This document shows positions 44,004 to 52,717 of a DNA stretch of 64,000 nucleotides, piece by piece. Below the pieces are notes generated by a model. That model made no database searches. It saw only the letters and a program-made list of their open reading frames with translations, and was not told the origin of the DNA. Each line of letters starts with the position of its first letter. Positions within the stretch are counted from its first letter, which is position 1. Position numbers and translations under genes: made by a program. The DNA lies in assembly GCA_002368155.1 (NCBI GenBank), contig AP018180.1, forward strand, positions 3,099,267 to 3,163,266, written 5' to 3'. Origin of the DNA: Nostoc carneum NIES-2107 (GTDB taxonomy: Bacteria; Cyanobacteriota; Cyanobacteriia; Cyanobacteriales; Nostocaceae).

Positions 44004-45386
44004 ATGAAACTCTGTCCTAACATTGGCTGTTTGTATGCTTATAATTCTGACACAGCAAGGTTTTGTACCAAATGCGGTAAACCACTATTGCTTAAAGACC
44101 GCTATCACTTGCTGCAATTGATCGGACGTGGTGGTTTTGGTATCACCTTTTTAGCTGTAGACGAACACCATCCACAAAAACCCAAGTACGTTATTAAGCA
44201 ATTTTGTTTTCCAGAAAACAACGGGAAAGGCTTTGATAAGGCTGTGGAATTATTTCGCCAGGAAGCAGTGCGCCTGAGTGAGTTGCAGCATCCCCAAATC
44301 CCCGAATTGCTTGATTATTTTGAACATGAAAATCAACTGTATTTGGTAGAAGAATGGATTGCAGGACAAACGCTAGCACAGGAATTGCAACAGCAAGGGG
44401 TTTTTAGCGAAACACAAATTTGGGAACTGCTGAAAGACTTGTTACCAGTTTTGCAATTTATCCATGTCCGACAAGTAATCCACCGTGATATTAAGCCAGA
44501 AAATATCATGCGTAGATCTTCGCTGGCGGGAAAGGGCAAGGATTTAGTTTTGATTGACTTTGGAGTCGCCAAACAGATTACAGCCACAGCTTTGCTCCAT
44601 ACTGGGACTACGGTCGGAAGCCCAGGTTATATGGCTTCTGAACAAATGCGGGGTAAAGCATTACCAGCCAGTGACCTTTATAGCTTAGGCGTGAGTTGTA
44701 TTCACTTATTAACGGGAATTTCTCCCTTTGATTTATTTGATGACACAAGCGATCGCTGGGTGTGGCGCGATTATGTGCCCAATAAGGGTAAAATAAACAC
44801 TCGCTTGGGTAACATTCTCGATAAACTGCTACAAAATGCCCTTCCCCAACGTTACAAAACTGCTGCTGAAGCTCTGCAAGCCCTAAATTCGGCTATAAAA
44901 CTTGAGTCTTCCCCATCTGTACTGAAAAAGCCAGCTTCTAGCTTCAATTCTCAGGTAGGAGTTGATTACAGTCAATTACGCGACTTATTAGCAGCAAAAC
45001 AATGGCAATCTGCCGATAAACTAACTTGGGTATTGATGTGTGAAGCACTCAAAAAGCCTAGTGGTAGTTATCTGTTTACTAGTGATATTGAAAATTTGCC
45101 TTGTGAGGATTTACGGATAATTGACGAATTATGGCTGAAGTACAGCCAAGGACGTTTCGGTTTTAGCGTTCAGAAGCAAATTTACGAAAGCGTTGATGGT
45201 GACTATGGTAAATTTTGCGCTGATGTTGGCTGGAACCTACCCCGCGCTACTTCTCCAATTCTGCTGCAGCAGTTATCTTTTCATTTGTCCGCACCTATGG
45301 GACATCTCCCCTCTCACATTTGGGCTGGCGGTACTCAAGTAGGGCGACAGATTAGTGCGTTAGTTGAGAAATTGGCGAGGTGTTAG
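44004..45386 (+). CDS. Serine/threonine protein kinase with zinc ribbon and GUN4 domain
   Basis: A 460-residue fusion. Residues 1-28 form a zinc ribbon with C4, C9, C21 and C24. The kinase domain spans about 32-295: GRGGFGITF, Lys in YVIKQF, HRDIKPEN (H160), IDFGVAKQ and GYMASEQM. From about 320 to 456 lies a GUN4 domain (DYSQLRDLLAAKQWQSADKL, ESVDGDYGKFCADVGW, SPILLQQLSFHL). GUN4 binds porphyrins and activates Mg-chelatase; fused here it may gate kinase activity by tetrapyrrole. sirB and cobA follow on the same strand about 150 bases later. The stop lies in an STRR. Confidence 0.93.
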   Translation: MKLCPNIGCLYAYNSDTARFCTKCGKPLLLKDRYHLLQLIGRGGFGITFLAVDEHHPQKPKYVIKQFCFPENNGKGFDKAVELFRQEAVRLSELQHPQIPELLDYFEHENQLYLVEEWIAGQTLAQELQQQGVFSETQIWELLKDLLPVLQFIHVRQVIHRDIKPENIMRRSSLAGKGKDLVLIDFGVAKQITATALLHTGTTVGSPGYMASEQMRGKALPASDLYSLGVSCIHLLTGISPFDLFDDTSDRWVWRDYVPNKGKINTRLGNILDKLLQNALPQRYKTAAEALQALNSAIKLESSPSVLKKPASSFNSQVGVDYSQLRDLLAAKQWQSADKLTWVLMCEALKKPSGSYLFTSDIENLPCEDLRIIDELWLKYSQGRFGFSVQKQIYESVDGDYGKFCADVGWNLPRATSPILLQQLSFHLSAPMGHLPSHIWAGGTQVGRQISALVEKLARC

Positions 45387-45487
45387 GGATTGGGTGCTAG
45401 GGACTGGGGACTGGGGATGAGGGTGATGAGGAAAAATTACCAAACACCAAACACCCAACACCCAATTACCAATTACCCATTACCCCA
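45384..45487. repeat. STRR block (TAGGGATTGGG and CCAAACAC families)
   Basis: It directly follows the kinase-GUN4 stop, whose TAG is in the first unit. It continues with CAAACACC and AATTACC units before sirB. Confidence 0.75.
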
Positions 45488-45538
45488 TAACTATTTATTA
45501 AGATATTTAAACAACTATTGAAATTTTTACCTTTGCCC

Positions 45539-46261
45539 ATGCCTTCTGCGTATCTTTTGGTATCTCATGGAAGTCGTGATCCGCGTCCAGAAATTGCTAT
45601 GCAGCAGTTGGCGGGGTTGATGCGTGACAAGCTACGAAGCAGCTACAACCAAGAACCTCTGTTAGATGTAGCTTATTTAGAACTCAGCCCGGAACCTTTG
45701 CACGAGCAGATTAAAAAATTTGGTGAAAAGGCTTTGGCAGGTGGTTGCGATCGCATCAATATATTACCTATATTTCTGTTGCCGGGGGTTCATGTAATGA
45801 AAGATATTCCCGATGAAATTGCTCTGGCTCAAGAGGCTTTGGGTCAAGATATGAAGATTGAGCTAAAACCATATTTAGGTAGTAACCCTAACTTACAAAC
45901 TTTACTCGCTAAACAAATAGCTGAAAAAAAGACAGCTGCATGGATTTTATTAGCGCATGGTAGTCGCCGTCCTCATGCTTTAGAACCTGTGGAAGCAATG
46001 GCGCAAAATTTGGCAGCAATTGCAGCTTATTGGGCTGTACCTCCTAGTTTAGAATCGCGGGTGAAAGAGTTAATTGCTGTGAGTAAGTGGGAGATTGCGA
46101 TTTTGCCATATTTTTTATTCGCTGGTGGCATAACCGATGCGATCGCGCAATCAATAGAAACGTTAAAATTACAGTTTCCTCTGGTAAATTTTCACATGGC
46201 CCAACCCCTAGGAGCCAGTACAGAATTAGCCGAGCTAATTTGGGATTTAATAGATACATGA
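45539..46261 (+). CDS. sirB: Sirohydrochlorin ferrochelatase (CbiX/SirB family)
   Basis: A 240-residue chelatase inserting Fe (siroheme) or Co (cobalamin) into sirohydrochlorin. The two catalytic halves each have a His motif: YLLVSHGSRDPRPE (H10) and WILLAHGSRRPHAL (about H140). The middle has GGCDRINILPIFLLPGVHV. The start is the ATG at 45539 (MPSAYLLV); a TTG at 45518 would add seven residues. The stop overlaps the next ATG as ATGA, so expression is coupled with cobA. The overall length (long, two-domain) fits CbiX-long/SirB types. Confidence 0.9.
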   Translation: MPSAYLLVSHGSRDPRPEIAMQQLAGLMRDKLRSSYNQEPLLDVAYLELSPEPLHEQIKKFGEKALAGGCDRINILPIFLLPGVHVMKDIPDEIALAQEALGQDMKIELKPYLGSNPNLQTLLAKQIAEKKTAAWILLAHGSRRPHALEPVEAMAQNLAAIAAYWAVPPSLESRVKELIAVSKWEIAILPYFLFAGGITDAIAQSIETLKLQFPLVNFHMAQPLGASTELAELIWDLIDT

Positions 46262-47037
46262 ACCGCACAGCAACACAGGAGAGCAAGTTTTTGGGCAAGG
46301 TTTATTTAGTAGGTGCGGGGCCAGGAGATCCAGGACTGATGACACTCAAAGGCAAGGGTTTACTAGAATGTGCTGATGTTGTCATCTATGATGCTTTGGT
46401 AAGTCCAGCAATTCTGGAGATGATCAACCCCCAAGCAGAAAAAATTAATGCAGGTAAGCGGATGGGGCGACATTCTCTGTTGCAAGATGTTACCACCCAA
46501 CTGCTAATTGAAAAGGCACAAGATAATGCGATTGTTGTGCGGCTTAAAGGGGGCGATCCGTTTATTTTCGGTCGTGGCGGCGAAGAAATGGCGGAATTGG
46601 TAGCCGCTGGCATTGATGTGGAAGTTGTGCCAGGAATTACATCGGGTATTGCGGCCCCAGCCTATGCAGGTATACCGTTAACGCATCGCTTGTATAGTTC
46701 TTCGGTTACTTTTGTTACGGGTCACGAATCAGTAGGTAAGTATCGACCTGCAGTTAATTGGAGTGCGATCGCTCACGGTTCGGAAACTATAGTAATTTAT
46801 ATGGGGATTCACAATCTGCCATATATTATTGAACAATTGACTGGGGCTGGTTTGAGTTTAGAAACACCAATCGCCTTAGTGCGTTGGGGTACAAGACCAG
46901 AGCAGGAAGAATTAATTGGTACAATCGCCACCATAGTTGAGCAGGTAGAAAAAACTGGATTTGAAGCACCTGCGATCGCAGTTATTGGCTCGGTGGTGAA
47001 TCTGCACGATATTCTATCTGGTTGTCGTCCAGTTTGA
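46258..47037 (+). CDS. cobA: Uroporphyrinogen-III C-methyltransferase
   Basis: A 259-residue SAM-dependent methylase making precorrin-2, the common precursor of siroheme and cobalamin. Motifs: VYLVGAGPGDPGLMTLKG, AGKRMGRHSLLQDV, VVRLKGGDPFIFGRGGEEM, PGITSGIAAPAYAGIPLTHR and VFVTGHES-like SVTFVTGHES. The ATG at 46258 overlaps the sirB stop; a longer frame to 46087 is read-through. It forms an operon with sirB. It lacks the CysG Fe-chelatase and HemD fusions, fitting a stand-alone SUMT. Confidence 0.95.
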   Translation: MNRTATQESKFLGKVYLVGAGPGDPGLMTLKGKGLLECADVVIYDALVSPAILEMINPQAEKINAGKRMGRHSLLQDVTTQLLIEKAQDNAIVVRLKGGDPFIFGRGGEEMAELVAAGIDVEVVPGITSGIAAPAYAGIPLTHRLYSSSVTFVTGHESVGKYRPAVNWSAIAHGSETIVIYMGIHNLPYIIEQLTGAGLSLETPIALVRWGTRPEQEELIGTIATIVEQVEKTGFEAPAIAVIGSVVNLHDILSGCRPV

Positions 47038-47364
47038 TAGTAGGTAGGGTAGAATCTTGCTGACAATTTAGCGTTGATTTGTCATTTATTAAAGAAGCCA
47101 GAAGAATTGGGGGATTCTCCCCCAAACCCCCGATTGGGTGACGGTTGCGTCCCCCAAACCCCCTCCAAAATGATTGTTCTGTTTTTTGTTGAGTAACTAG
47201 TACGTCACGGCGGAAATAAACATACCATTGGGAAAGAGTAAAAAGCTTGCAGTATAATAATTCTTTCTTTTTACTTTTGACTTTTTACTTTTGCCTTGTT
47301 GTACTAGTTTTTTAGTTTTGTTATCAATTAATATTCTTAACTGAACTGTATTTGCTGATAATGA
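47038..47364. repeat. CCCCCAAACCCCC repeat region
   Basis: From about 47107 to 47166, GGGGGATTCTCCCCCAAAC and similar C-rich units form inverted repeats. The remaining bases are AT-rich, with no gene seen. Confidence 0.6.
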
Positions 47365-48042
47365 CTACTGCTCTGGATTTAACACAACAATGATTTGCGA
47401 TATATGTATTCCTAAAGGTTTCCAGTGGGGGTTGCTAGCAGAAAGAGTTTGATCGCCTAATACTGCTTGGTAATCGTTTGGGTACTTCTCGTAAGCATTG
47501 GAAGCAGCATCTACGCGGAAGAAAATTTTGCCTTGATAGCGAGATAATCGGCTAGTCTCTAAGAAAATTGCGCCGCCATAATCCCAACCTAAGCCGGAGA
47601 GTTTGAAGTCGCCTAGTTTTTTGCGTAACTCGCTTAAAGGAGTACCAGTACCTAAACCTTCAGGAGTTTTCCAAGCAGAACCGAGATCACGCACATCTAG
47701 GGGTTTGGTACGAGTTTTATCACTCCACACTACTAAAAATGAGCGCTCTTTACCGAGGTTTACTTGAGTAGCAGCAAAACTACCAATTCCTTCCGGGCCA
47801 GATATAGTTTTATCTATTAAACGTGATTTACCATACAGTTTGACTAAATCTTGTTTGGTGGTTTTACGCGTTACAAAACCCACCCGTTCCCCAGGAATAA
47901 TTAAATTGTCTGCGGCTTTTTTGGCTTGAGCGACGGTAACTGACTGATGACTGGTCTGCGGTACTGCAAATACTGGGTTGAGTGAATAGCTGAGTACTAA
48001 AGCTAAAGTCGTTGTAGCGATATGTTTGATAGAGAATTTCAT
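47365..48042 (-). CDS. Secreted hypothetical protein
   Basis: A 225-residue exported protein of unrecognised family. A signal peptide (HIATTTLALVLSYSLNPVFA) is followed by a beta-rich domain: LIIPGERVGFVTRKTTKQDL, a possible repeat of WSD and GLGTGTPLSELRKKLGD, and GWDYGGAIFLE. LGDFKLSGLGWDYGG and KLYGK hint at a fold that resembles DUF-type periplasmic proteins. A small gene precedes the metal-ATPase region, but there is no overlap. Function unknown. Confidence 0.7.
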   Translation of the reverse strand: MKFSIKHIATTTLALVLSYSLNPVFAVPQTSHQSVTVAQAKKAADNLIIPGERVGFVTRKTTKQDLVKLYGKSRLIDKTISGPEGIGSFAATQVNLGKERSFLVVWSDKTRTKPLDVRDLGSAWKTPEGLGTGTPLSELRKKLGDFKLSGLGWDYGGAIFLETSRLSRYQGKIFFRVDAASNAYEKYPNDYQAVLGDQTLSASNPHWKPLGIHISQIIVVLNPEQ

Positions 48043-48174
48043 AGATTCTACGCGGGAAGCTGAGAAATAAACAGACGCGATCGCTCGCGCCTGTGCTGAA
48101 GTTAGGAGTGTTCAATGAACATAGTTTCGCTTCATTGCTTTTTTGTTCTACAAGTTCTCAGTTTTGAATTCCAG

Positions 48175-48300
48175 ATTTGGGTTTGGTAATGGGTAATTGG
48201 TAATGGGTAATTGGTAATGGGTAATTGGTAATTGAAAATTTCTCCTCTGCTTCCTCATCCCCAGTCCCCAATCCCAAATCCCTAATCCCCACTCCCCATC
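48175..48300. repeat. STRR block: TAATGGG/TAATTGG and CCCCAAT heptamers
   Basis: GGTAATGGGTAATT tandem units (48180-48232) are followed by CCCCAGT/CCCCAAT units. The last units encode the C-terminal MGSGD and stop of the P-type ATPase. Confidence 0.85.
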
Positions 48301-50285
48301 ACTCTAGTCGCATTAAAAATCGCCAGCAGTGCGACACCGACATCGGCGAAAACGGCTTCCCACATTGTCGCTATTCCAAAAATACCTAAGCCAATAAATA
48401 TGCTTTTGATTCCTAAGGCGAAAATGATATTTTGCCAGACGATGCTGCGGGTTTTTCGGGAAATTTGGATGGCTTCAGCTACTTTTGCGGGACTATCCGT
48501 CATAATCACAATATCAGCAGTTTCTATCGCCGCATCTGAACCTAAACCACCCATTGCAATACCAACATCGGCTCTTGCAATTACTGGCGCGTCATTGATT
48601 CCATCACCAACAAAGGCGACTGTATGATGCTTGGGTGCTTTGCTGAGTAACTTTTCAATGGCGCTGACTTTTTCTTCTGGTAATAATTCGGCTTCGTAGG
48701 AATCTATACCCAGTTGTTGAGCAATTTGGGAGGCGATCGCTTGATTATCTCCTGTCAACATTACAGTATTGCGGACACCGATGCGTTTGAGGGCTTGAAT
48801 AGCTTCTTTTGCGTCGGATTTGACTTCATCTGCGATCGCAATATACCCTGCATATATATGATTTACGGCTAGATGAATAACTGTGCCTTCTGTATTGCAA
48901 ACATCATGAGCAATATTCTCGCGATGTAATAGGCGATCGCTTCCTGCTAGCACTAACTGCTTCTCTACTTTGGCGCTAATTCCATAACCAGCGATTTCTT
49001 GATAATCTTCCACACTCGACGCATCGATTTTTCCCTGATACGCCTCCCGAATCGATTGGGCGATGGGATGATTGGAATGTGATTCTATTTTGGCGGCTAA
49101 TTCTAGTAATTCTTGCTGATTTCTACCGTTTTCAGGAATAATATTTACTACTTTAAATACTCCTTGAGTTAACGTACCAGTTTTATCAAATACAACTGTA
49201 TCTACTGTTGTCAAAGTATCTAAAAAAGTCGAGCCTTTCACCAAAATTCCCCGTTTAGCAGCGCCACCTATACCTCCAAAGTAGCCTAGAGGAATACTAA
49301 TAACTAATCCACATGGGCAAGAAATTACTAATAATATTAAACCGCGATAAATCCATTCCGAAGCTGTTGCGCCAGCCAAAAATAAAGGCGGTAATAATGC
49401 CACTGCCAGAGATGCGAAAACTACTACTGGTGTATAGTATCTCGCAAACTTAGAAATAAATTTCTCGGTTGCTGCTTTTTTGCTTCTAGCATTTTGCACC
49501 AAGTCTAAAATTTTGGCGATAGAAGACTCATCAAATACCTTTGTAACTTTAATTGTAAGGACACCCATTTTATTGAGCATTCCCGCCAAAACTGTTTCGC
49601 CAATCCTTACAGTTCGCGGTACAGATTCTCCGGTTAAAGCAGATGTATCAACCTGGGAATTACCATCGATAATCTCACCATCTAAGGGAATCTTTTCCCC
49701 TGGCTTGACTACAATAATTTCACCGATATTTACTGTCTCTGGCGATACTTTCTGGATTTCTCCATTGGTTTTTACATTAGCATAATCTGGACGTATTTCT
49801 AATAAAGCTTTAATGGAATTGCGGGAACGGTTAACGGCAATATCTTGAAACAACTCGCCAATTTTGTAAAACAACATTACCCCCACAGCTTCTGGTAACT
49901 TATGAATGGCGATCGCTCCCAATGTCGCTACTGTCATTAAAAATGTTTCATCAAATACCCTGCCGCGAATTATATTCCTACCCGCAGTTTTTAGCACACT
50001 CCACCCACTTAATAAATACGCAGGAATGAAAAGTAAATATTCACCTATGGAGTAGAACGTATTGTGTAATTGCCCTTCAAAAATTACACCAGGTATATAC
50101 AAACATAAAATTAAAACTAACGGAAATATCTCATTTTTGAGATTAAATTCTCCACCATGACCGTGATGATGATCATGGTTATGATTCTCATCATGTTCGT
50201 GAGTATGATTATGATGATGATTCTCATGAGCATCATGTCCGCAATTACAGCAATGGTCAGATTCTGAATGTATTTCCCGCTTCAT
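48282..50285 (-). CDS. Heavy-metal (Zn/Cd/Co) P-type ATPase
   Basis: A 667-residue P1B ATPase exporting divalent metal. It has the TGES actuator loop, the metal motif CPC (C323-P-C325 in SCPCGLVIS), DKTGT (D367), HP region SHSNHP, and GDGINDAP. Eight membrane segments fit the size. The classic N-terminal HMA domain is missing; a His/Asp-rich tail (about 16-45, ENHHHNHTHEHDENHNHDHH) with one CxxC replaces it. CPC with the His tail favours Zn/Cd over Cu. Upstream is an ArsR-like inverted repeat (50314-50333). The C-terminus MGSGD and stop come from an STRR. Confidence 0.92.
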   Translation of the reverse strand: MKREIHSESDHCCNCGHDAHENHHHNHTHEHDENHNHDHHHGHGGEFNLKNEIFPLVLILCLYIPGVIFEGQLHNTFYSIGEYLLFIPAYLLSGWSVLKTAGRNIIRGRVFDETFLMTVATLGAIAIHKLPEAVGVMLFYKIGELFQDIAVNRSRNSIKALLEIRPDYANVKTNGEIQKVSPETVNIGEIIVVKPGEKIPLDGEIIDGNSQVDTSALTGESVPRTVRIGETVLAGMLNKMGVLTIKVTKVFDESSIAKILDLVQNARSKKAATEKFISKFARYYTPVVVFASLAVALLPPLFLAGATASEWIYRGLILLVISCPCGLVISIPLGYFGGIGGAAKRGILVKGSTFLDTLTTVDTVVFDKTGTLTQGVFKVVNIIPENGRNQQELLELAAKIESHSNHPIAQSIREAYQGKIDASSVEDYQEIAGYGISAKVEKQLVLAGSDRLLHRENIAHDVCNTEGTVIHLAVNHIYAGYIAIADEVKSDAKEAIQALKRIGVRNTVMLTGDNQAIASQIAQQLGIDSYEAELLPEEKVSAIEKLLSKAPKHHTVAFVGDGINDAPVIARADVGIAMGGLGSDAAIETADIVIMTDSPAKVAEAIQISRKTRSIVWQNIIFALGIKSIFIGLGIFGIATMWEAVFADVGVALLAIFNATRVMGSGD

Positions 50286-50313
50286 TTCGCTGCCAATTAG
50301 TAATTTATTAGAT

Positions 50314-50333
50314 ATATGAGCTATCGTTCAAAT
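50314..50333. promoter_or_regulatory. Candidate ArsR/SmtB-type operator
   Basis: ATATGAGCTATCGTTCAAAT is an imperfect inverted repeat (8-base arms with 6 matches) 29 bases upstream of the metal ATPase ATG. It fits the ArsR/SmtB family style, but no regulator gene lies within the window. Confidence 0.35.
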
Positions 50334-50520
50334 GTAATAAAAAAAATGAGTTTTTACAAGTTACTAATTTAAGAATGAGAATCTATATCAATCTGTGTAG
50401 AAGTTGCAAAATTATTGATTAAGGTAGGGAATAAGAAAGCAGAAACTACAAATATACTTTGCTTTAACAAATTAAATATGAATTCTATAGAGAAATCGGA
50501 TTTGATTTATGAAAAAATCT

Positions 50521-50576
50521 CAGCGTAACGCATTACAAGCGCTGATGCGTTACGCTAGCGCTAACGCATCCTACTG
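50521..50576. repeat. GCGTTA/TAACGC palindromic repeat
   Basis: CAGCGTAACGCATTACAAGC followed by GCGTTACGCTAGCGCTAACG; the family also occurs at 4786, 29054 and 59731. Confidence 0.65.
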
Positions 50577-50853
50577 GACTGGACTGACACGCCTAAAATG
50601 ATGTATTAAATTTGATGAAATGAACCGCAGATAAACGCCGATATAGACGCGTAGCGGCTTCCGGCAGGGTACGCGGATTAAATGAACTTTGTTATTGCAT
50701 CAAATTAGCTGTGTAAGTCCACTACATGAACTGTCAGTAGACCGAAAACTTCTGTGATCGCTAAAAAGGCACAGACATAGAGAAGTTTTGCTTCGATTTG
50801 TACAGTAGACATAATGGAATAGATATTTCCCCAGAATTCCTAGAGGTGTCAGC
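50577..50853. other. Intergenic region before the cupin gene
   Basis: No ORF was supported. A TAGACGCGTAGCGGCTTCCGGC stretch is a further repeat remnant. The promoter of the cupin gene probably lies near 50800-50840. Confidence 0.35.
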
Positions 50854-51315
50854 ATGACTGTTATTACTCCTGATCGTCTCATCATAGAAGAAAGCCCTTC
50901 CCACGCCGCGCACGAGGCAAATCGCACGCTCTGGATCAGCGAAGCAGGAGGGCTTACCCAGTTCGGTGCGTTCATCGAAGTCCTGCAACCAGGCTCTCGT
51001 TCATCGATCAAGCATTGGCATAGTGCTGAGGATGAAATGGTCTATGTCCTTGAAGGCGAGATCACGCTCATTGAAGGAGACACAAAGACTGTACTACGTC
51101 CTGGTGACGCTGCAACTTTTCAAGCAGGAGTGTCGGTAGGTCACTTCCTTGAGAATTGTAGTGCCAAAGCAACGCGATGCCTAGTAGTCGGTACCCGAGC
51201 GGCAGTAGACATAATCACGTATCCTGACCTTGATCGGGTGTGTCACCGAGATCGCTCACTGCCAAACGACATCTGGACTAACAGTGCGGGAGAACCTGCT
51301 CCGAGTCCTTACTAG
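50854..51315 (+). CDS. Cupin-domain protein
   Basis: A 153-residue single-domain cupin. Cupin motif 1 is HWHSAEDEMVYVLEGEITLI, with three metal-type residues HxH and E, and motif 2 is PGDAATFQAGVSVGHFLEN. It is probably metal-dependent, of unknown substrate. Coding is more GC-rich than its neighbours (CACGCCGCGCACGAGGC start), a sign of foreign origin. It lies between the metal ATPase and the metal gene pair, yet on the opposite strand to both. Confidence 0.85.
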   Translation: MTVITPDRLIIEESPSHAAHEANRTLWISEAGGLTQFGAFIEVLQPGSRSSIKHWHSAEDEMVYVLEGEITLIEGDTKTVLRPGDAATFQAGVSVGHFLENCSAKATRCLVVGTRAAVDIITYPDLDRVCHRDRSLPNDIWTNSAGEPAPSPY

Positions 51316-51375
51316 CAATAATTGCAGGATGCTTTTTGTACACTTTTGTATAAAAATGCGGTTTGATAAAAAAAT

Positions 51376-51397
51376 CCCTACAAGCTGAATTGTAGGG
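51376..51397. terminator. Hairpin terminator between convergent genes
   Basis: CCCTACAA / TTGTAGGG with a 6-base loop, preceded by AAAAAAAT; it serves the convergent cupin and His-rich protein genes. Confidence 0.55.
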
Positions 51398-51468
51398 TAG
51401 GCAATGCCGAAGATGTTACTAGCAAGGACTTTAGCCTTTAATTTAAAGCTCTAATTTCTCAAGAAAAC

Positions 51469-52656
51469 TTAGGAAACTGATGTTAAAGAATTACCCCGTA
51501 GTCGTAATCCTACTAACAATCCCGCAATCACGAAAGCTGTCATATAGGCTAGACTGATGAACCGTACTGATAACGGTGGTGCAACTCCTTCCACCTCTAT
51601 ATCTCTTTGCACTTTAAACGGCGTAAATTGGCGCGAAGCGTTGGGTTTGGGCACAACTTCTACTTCTAATTTGTGAGGTGCGCCATCGAAAAATCCTTGT
51701 TCCCAAGCAAATTTTCCTGTGGTATCGGAGACAGCTTGGTAAGCAAAATTAACCCAACCATCTTCCAGCATGGTTGTTTTAATATTTAAAATTACGTCTT
51801 GAACAGGCTGATTGGTTTTTTCGTCAATGACTTTTACCTGTAAAGCCGCAGGTTTGCCTACTGTGGCGCTAGTATCGCCTAATAATTGTGCCTGTAAACC
51901 CTGTTGCCGAGCAATCCCAGAGCTATCAGTTTCAACGGCACTTTTTGATGCATGATGATCGTGATGGTGTGCGTGTGTTGAACTCTCTGACTGAGCAACT
52001 TCTGCACTAATGTTAACGAATAATAGAGCTGCGATCGCAACTACAATTGCACCACTCAATAATAATCGCACGCGCTCAGGGGCAATTTCAGTAGGTGTGA
52101 CAGCTTGGGAACCACCAATTATCCAACCGCCAGCTAACCCAACTATCAACAAAACTACAGCGAGAATCGCAAAATTGCGGTATTTTACCCAATTCTCTTT
52201 TACAGGTAACGTCAGAGTTTGTGCAATCGGGCTAAAGGCGTTGGCTACCACAGGGGTAACATTTACCTTGAATTGGTAATTTCCGCGAATTGGTAGTATT
52301 TCTTGTAATTCCAGCTGTCCTTGAGGAGCTATTGTTTCTATATCAAGCAGCTTGGTTCCCTCAACTATAGGGAAATCTGTTGTGAACCAAGGGTTATGGG
52401 GTGGCGTAAAAATTTCCAGATGGAATTTAGCATTGTCTAAAGCTCTACCTTCAGCATCTACTGCTTGCAATGCTAATTTAACTGGGGATTGGGGTGTACT
52501 GGCTTCCGCTTCAAAAGGTATAATTTGGCTGTCTGGCGCGGGGCTAATCAGTCTGACACTGGCTTGGGGTGACTGAGATAAGCCCACAAAACTATAAAAA
52601 ACTACACTCATCATACAAATAATACTGATGAGTGTATAAAGCTTAAATTTTGACAT
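51469..52656 (-). CDS. His-rich membrane protein with two Ig-like extracytoplasmic domains
   Basis: A 395-residue protein. A signal/anchor (TLISIICMMSVVFYSFVGL) is followed by an Ig-like FixH/YtkA-type domain (KLALQAVDAEGRALDNAKFH), two central transmembrane segments (about 160-182 and 198-218), a His-rich loop (THAHHHDHHAS, about 229-239), a second Ig-like domain (KVIDEKTNQPVQDVILNIKT) and a final membrane segment (LAYMTAFVIAGLLVGLRLRG). It directly follows CbtB by 61 bases in one operon. It is likely metal handling (Co, Ni or Zn), replacing the usual CbtA partner. The name is inference; the domains are seen. Confidence 0.75.
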   Translation of the reverse strand: MSKFKLYTLISIICMMSVVFYSFVGLSQSPQASVRLISPAPDSQIIPFEAEASTPQSPVKLALQAVDAEGRALDNAKFHLEIFTPPHNPWFTTDFPIVEGTKLLDIETIAPQGQLELQEILPIRGNYQFKVNVTPVVANAFSPIAQTLTLPVKENWVKYRNFAILAVVLLIVGLAGGWIIGGSQAVTPTEIAPERVRLLLSGAIVVAIAALLFVNISAEVAQSESSTHAHHHDHHASKSAVETDSSGIARQQGLQAQLLGDTSATVGKPAALQVKVIDEKTNQPVQDVILNIKTTMLEDGWVNFAYQAVSDTTGKFAWEQGFFDGAPHKLEVEVVPKPNASRQFTPFKVQRDIEVEGVAPPLSVRFISLAYMTAFVIAGLLVGLRLRGNSLTSVS

Positions 52657-52717
52657 TCTAAGTGTGAATAATCAATTATGAATTAACTTGAAGATTCCAA
52701 AACAGTTGCTAAGTGTT

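Noticed and set aside
46087..46257. N-terminal extension of cobA
   Set aside because: It overlaps sirB in another frame; the ATG at 46258 gives the normal family start and an ATGA overlap.
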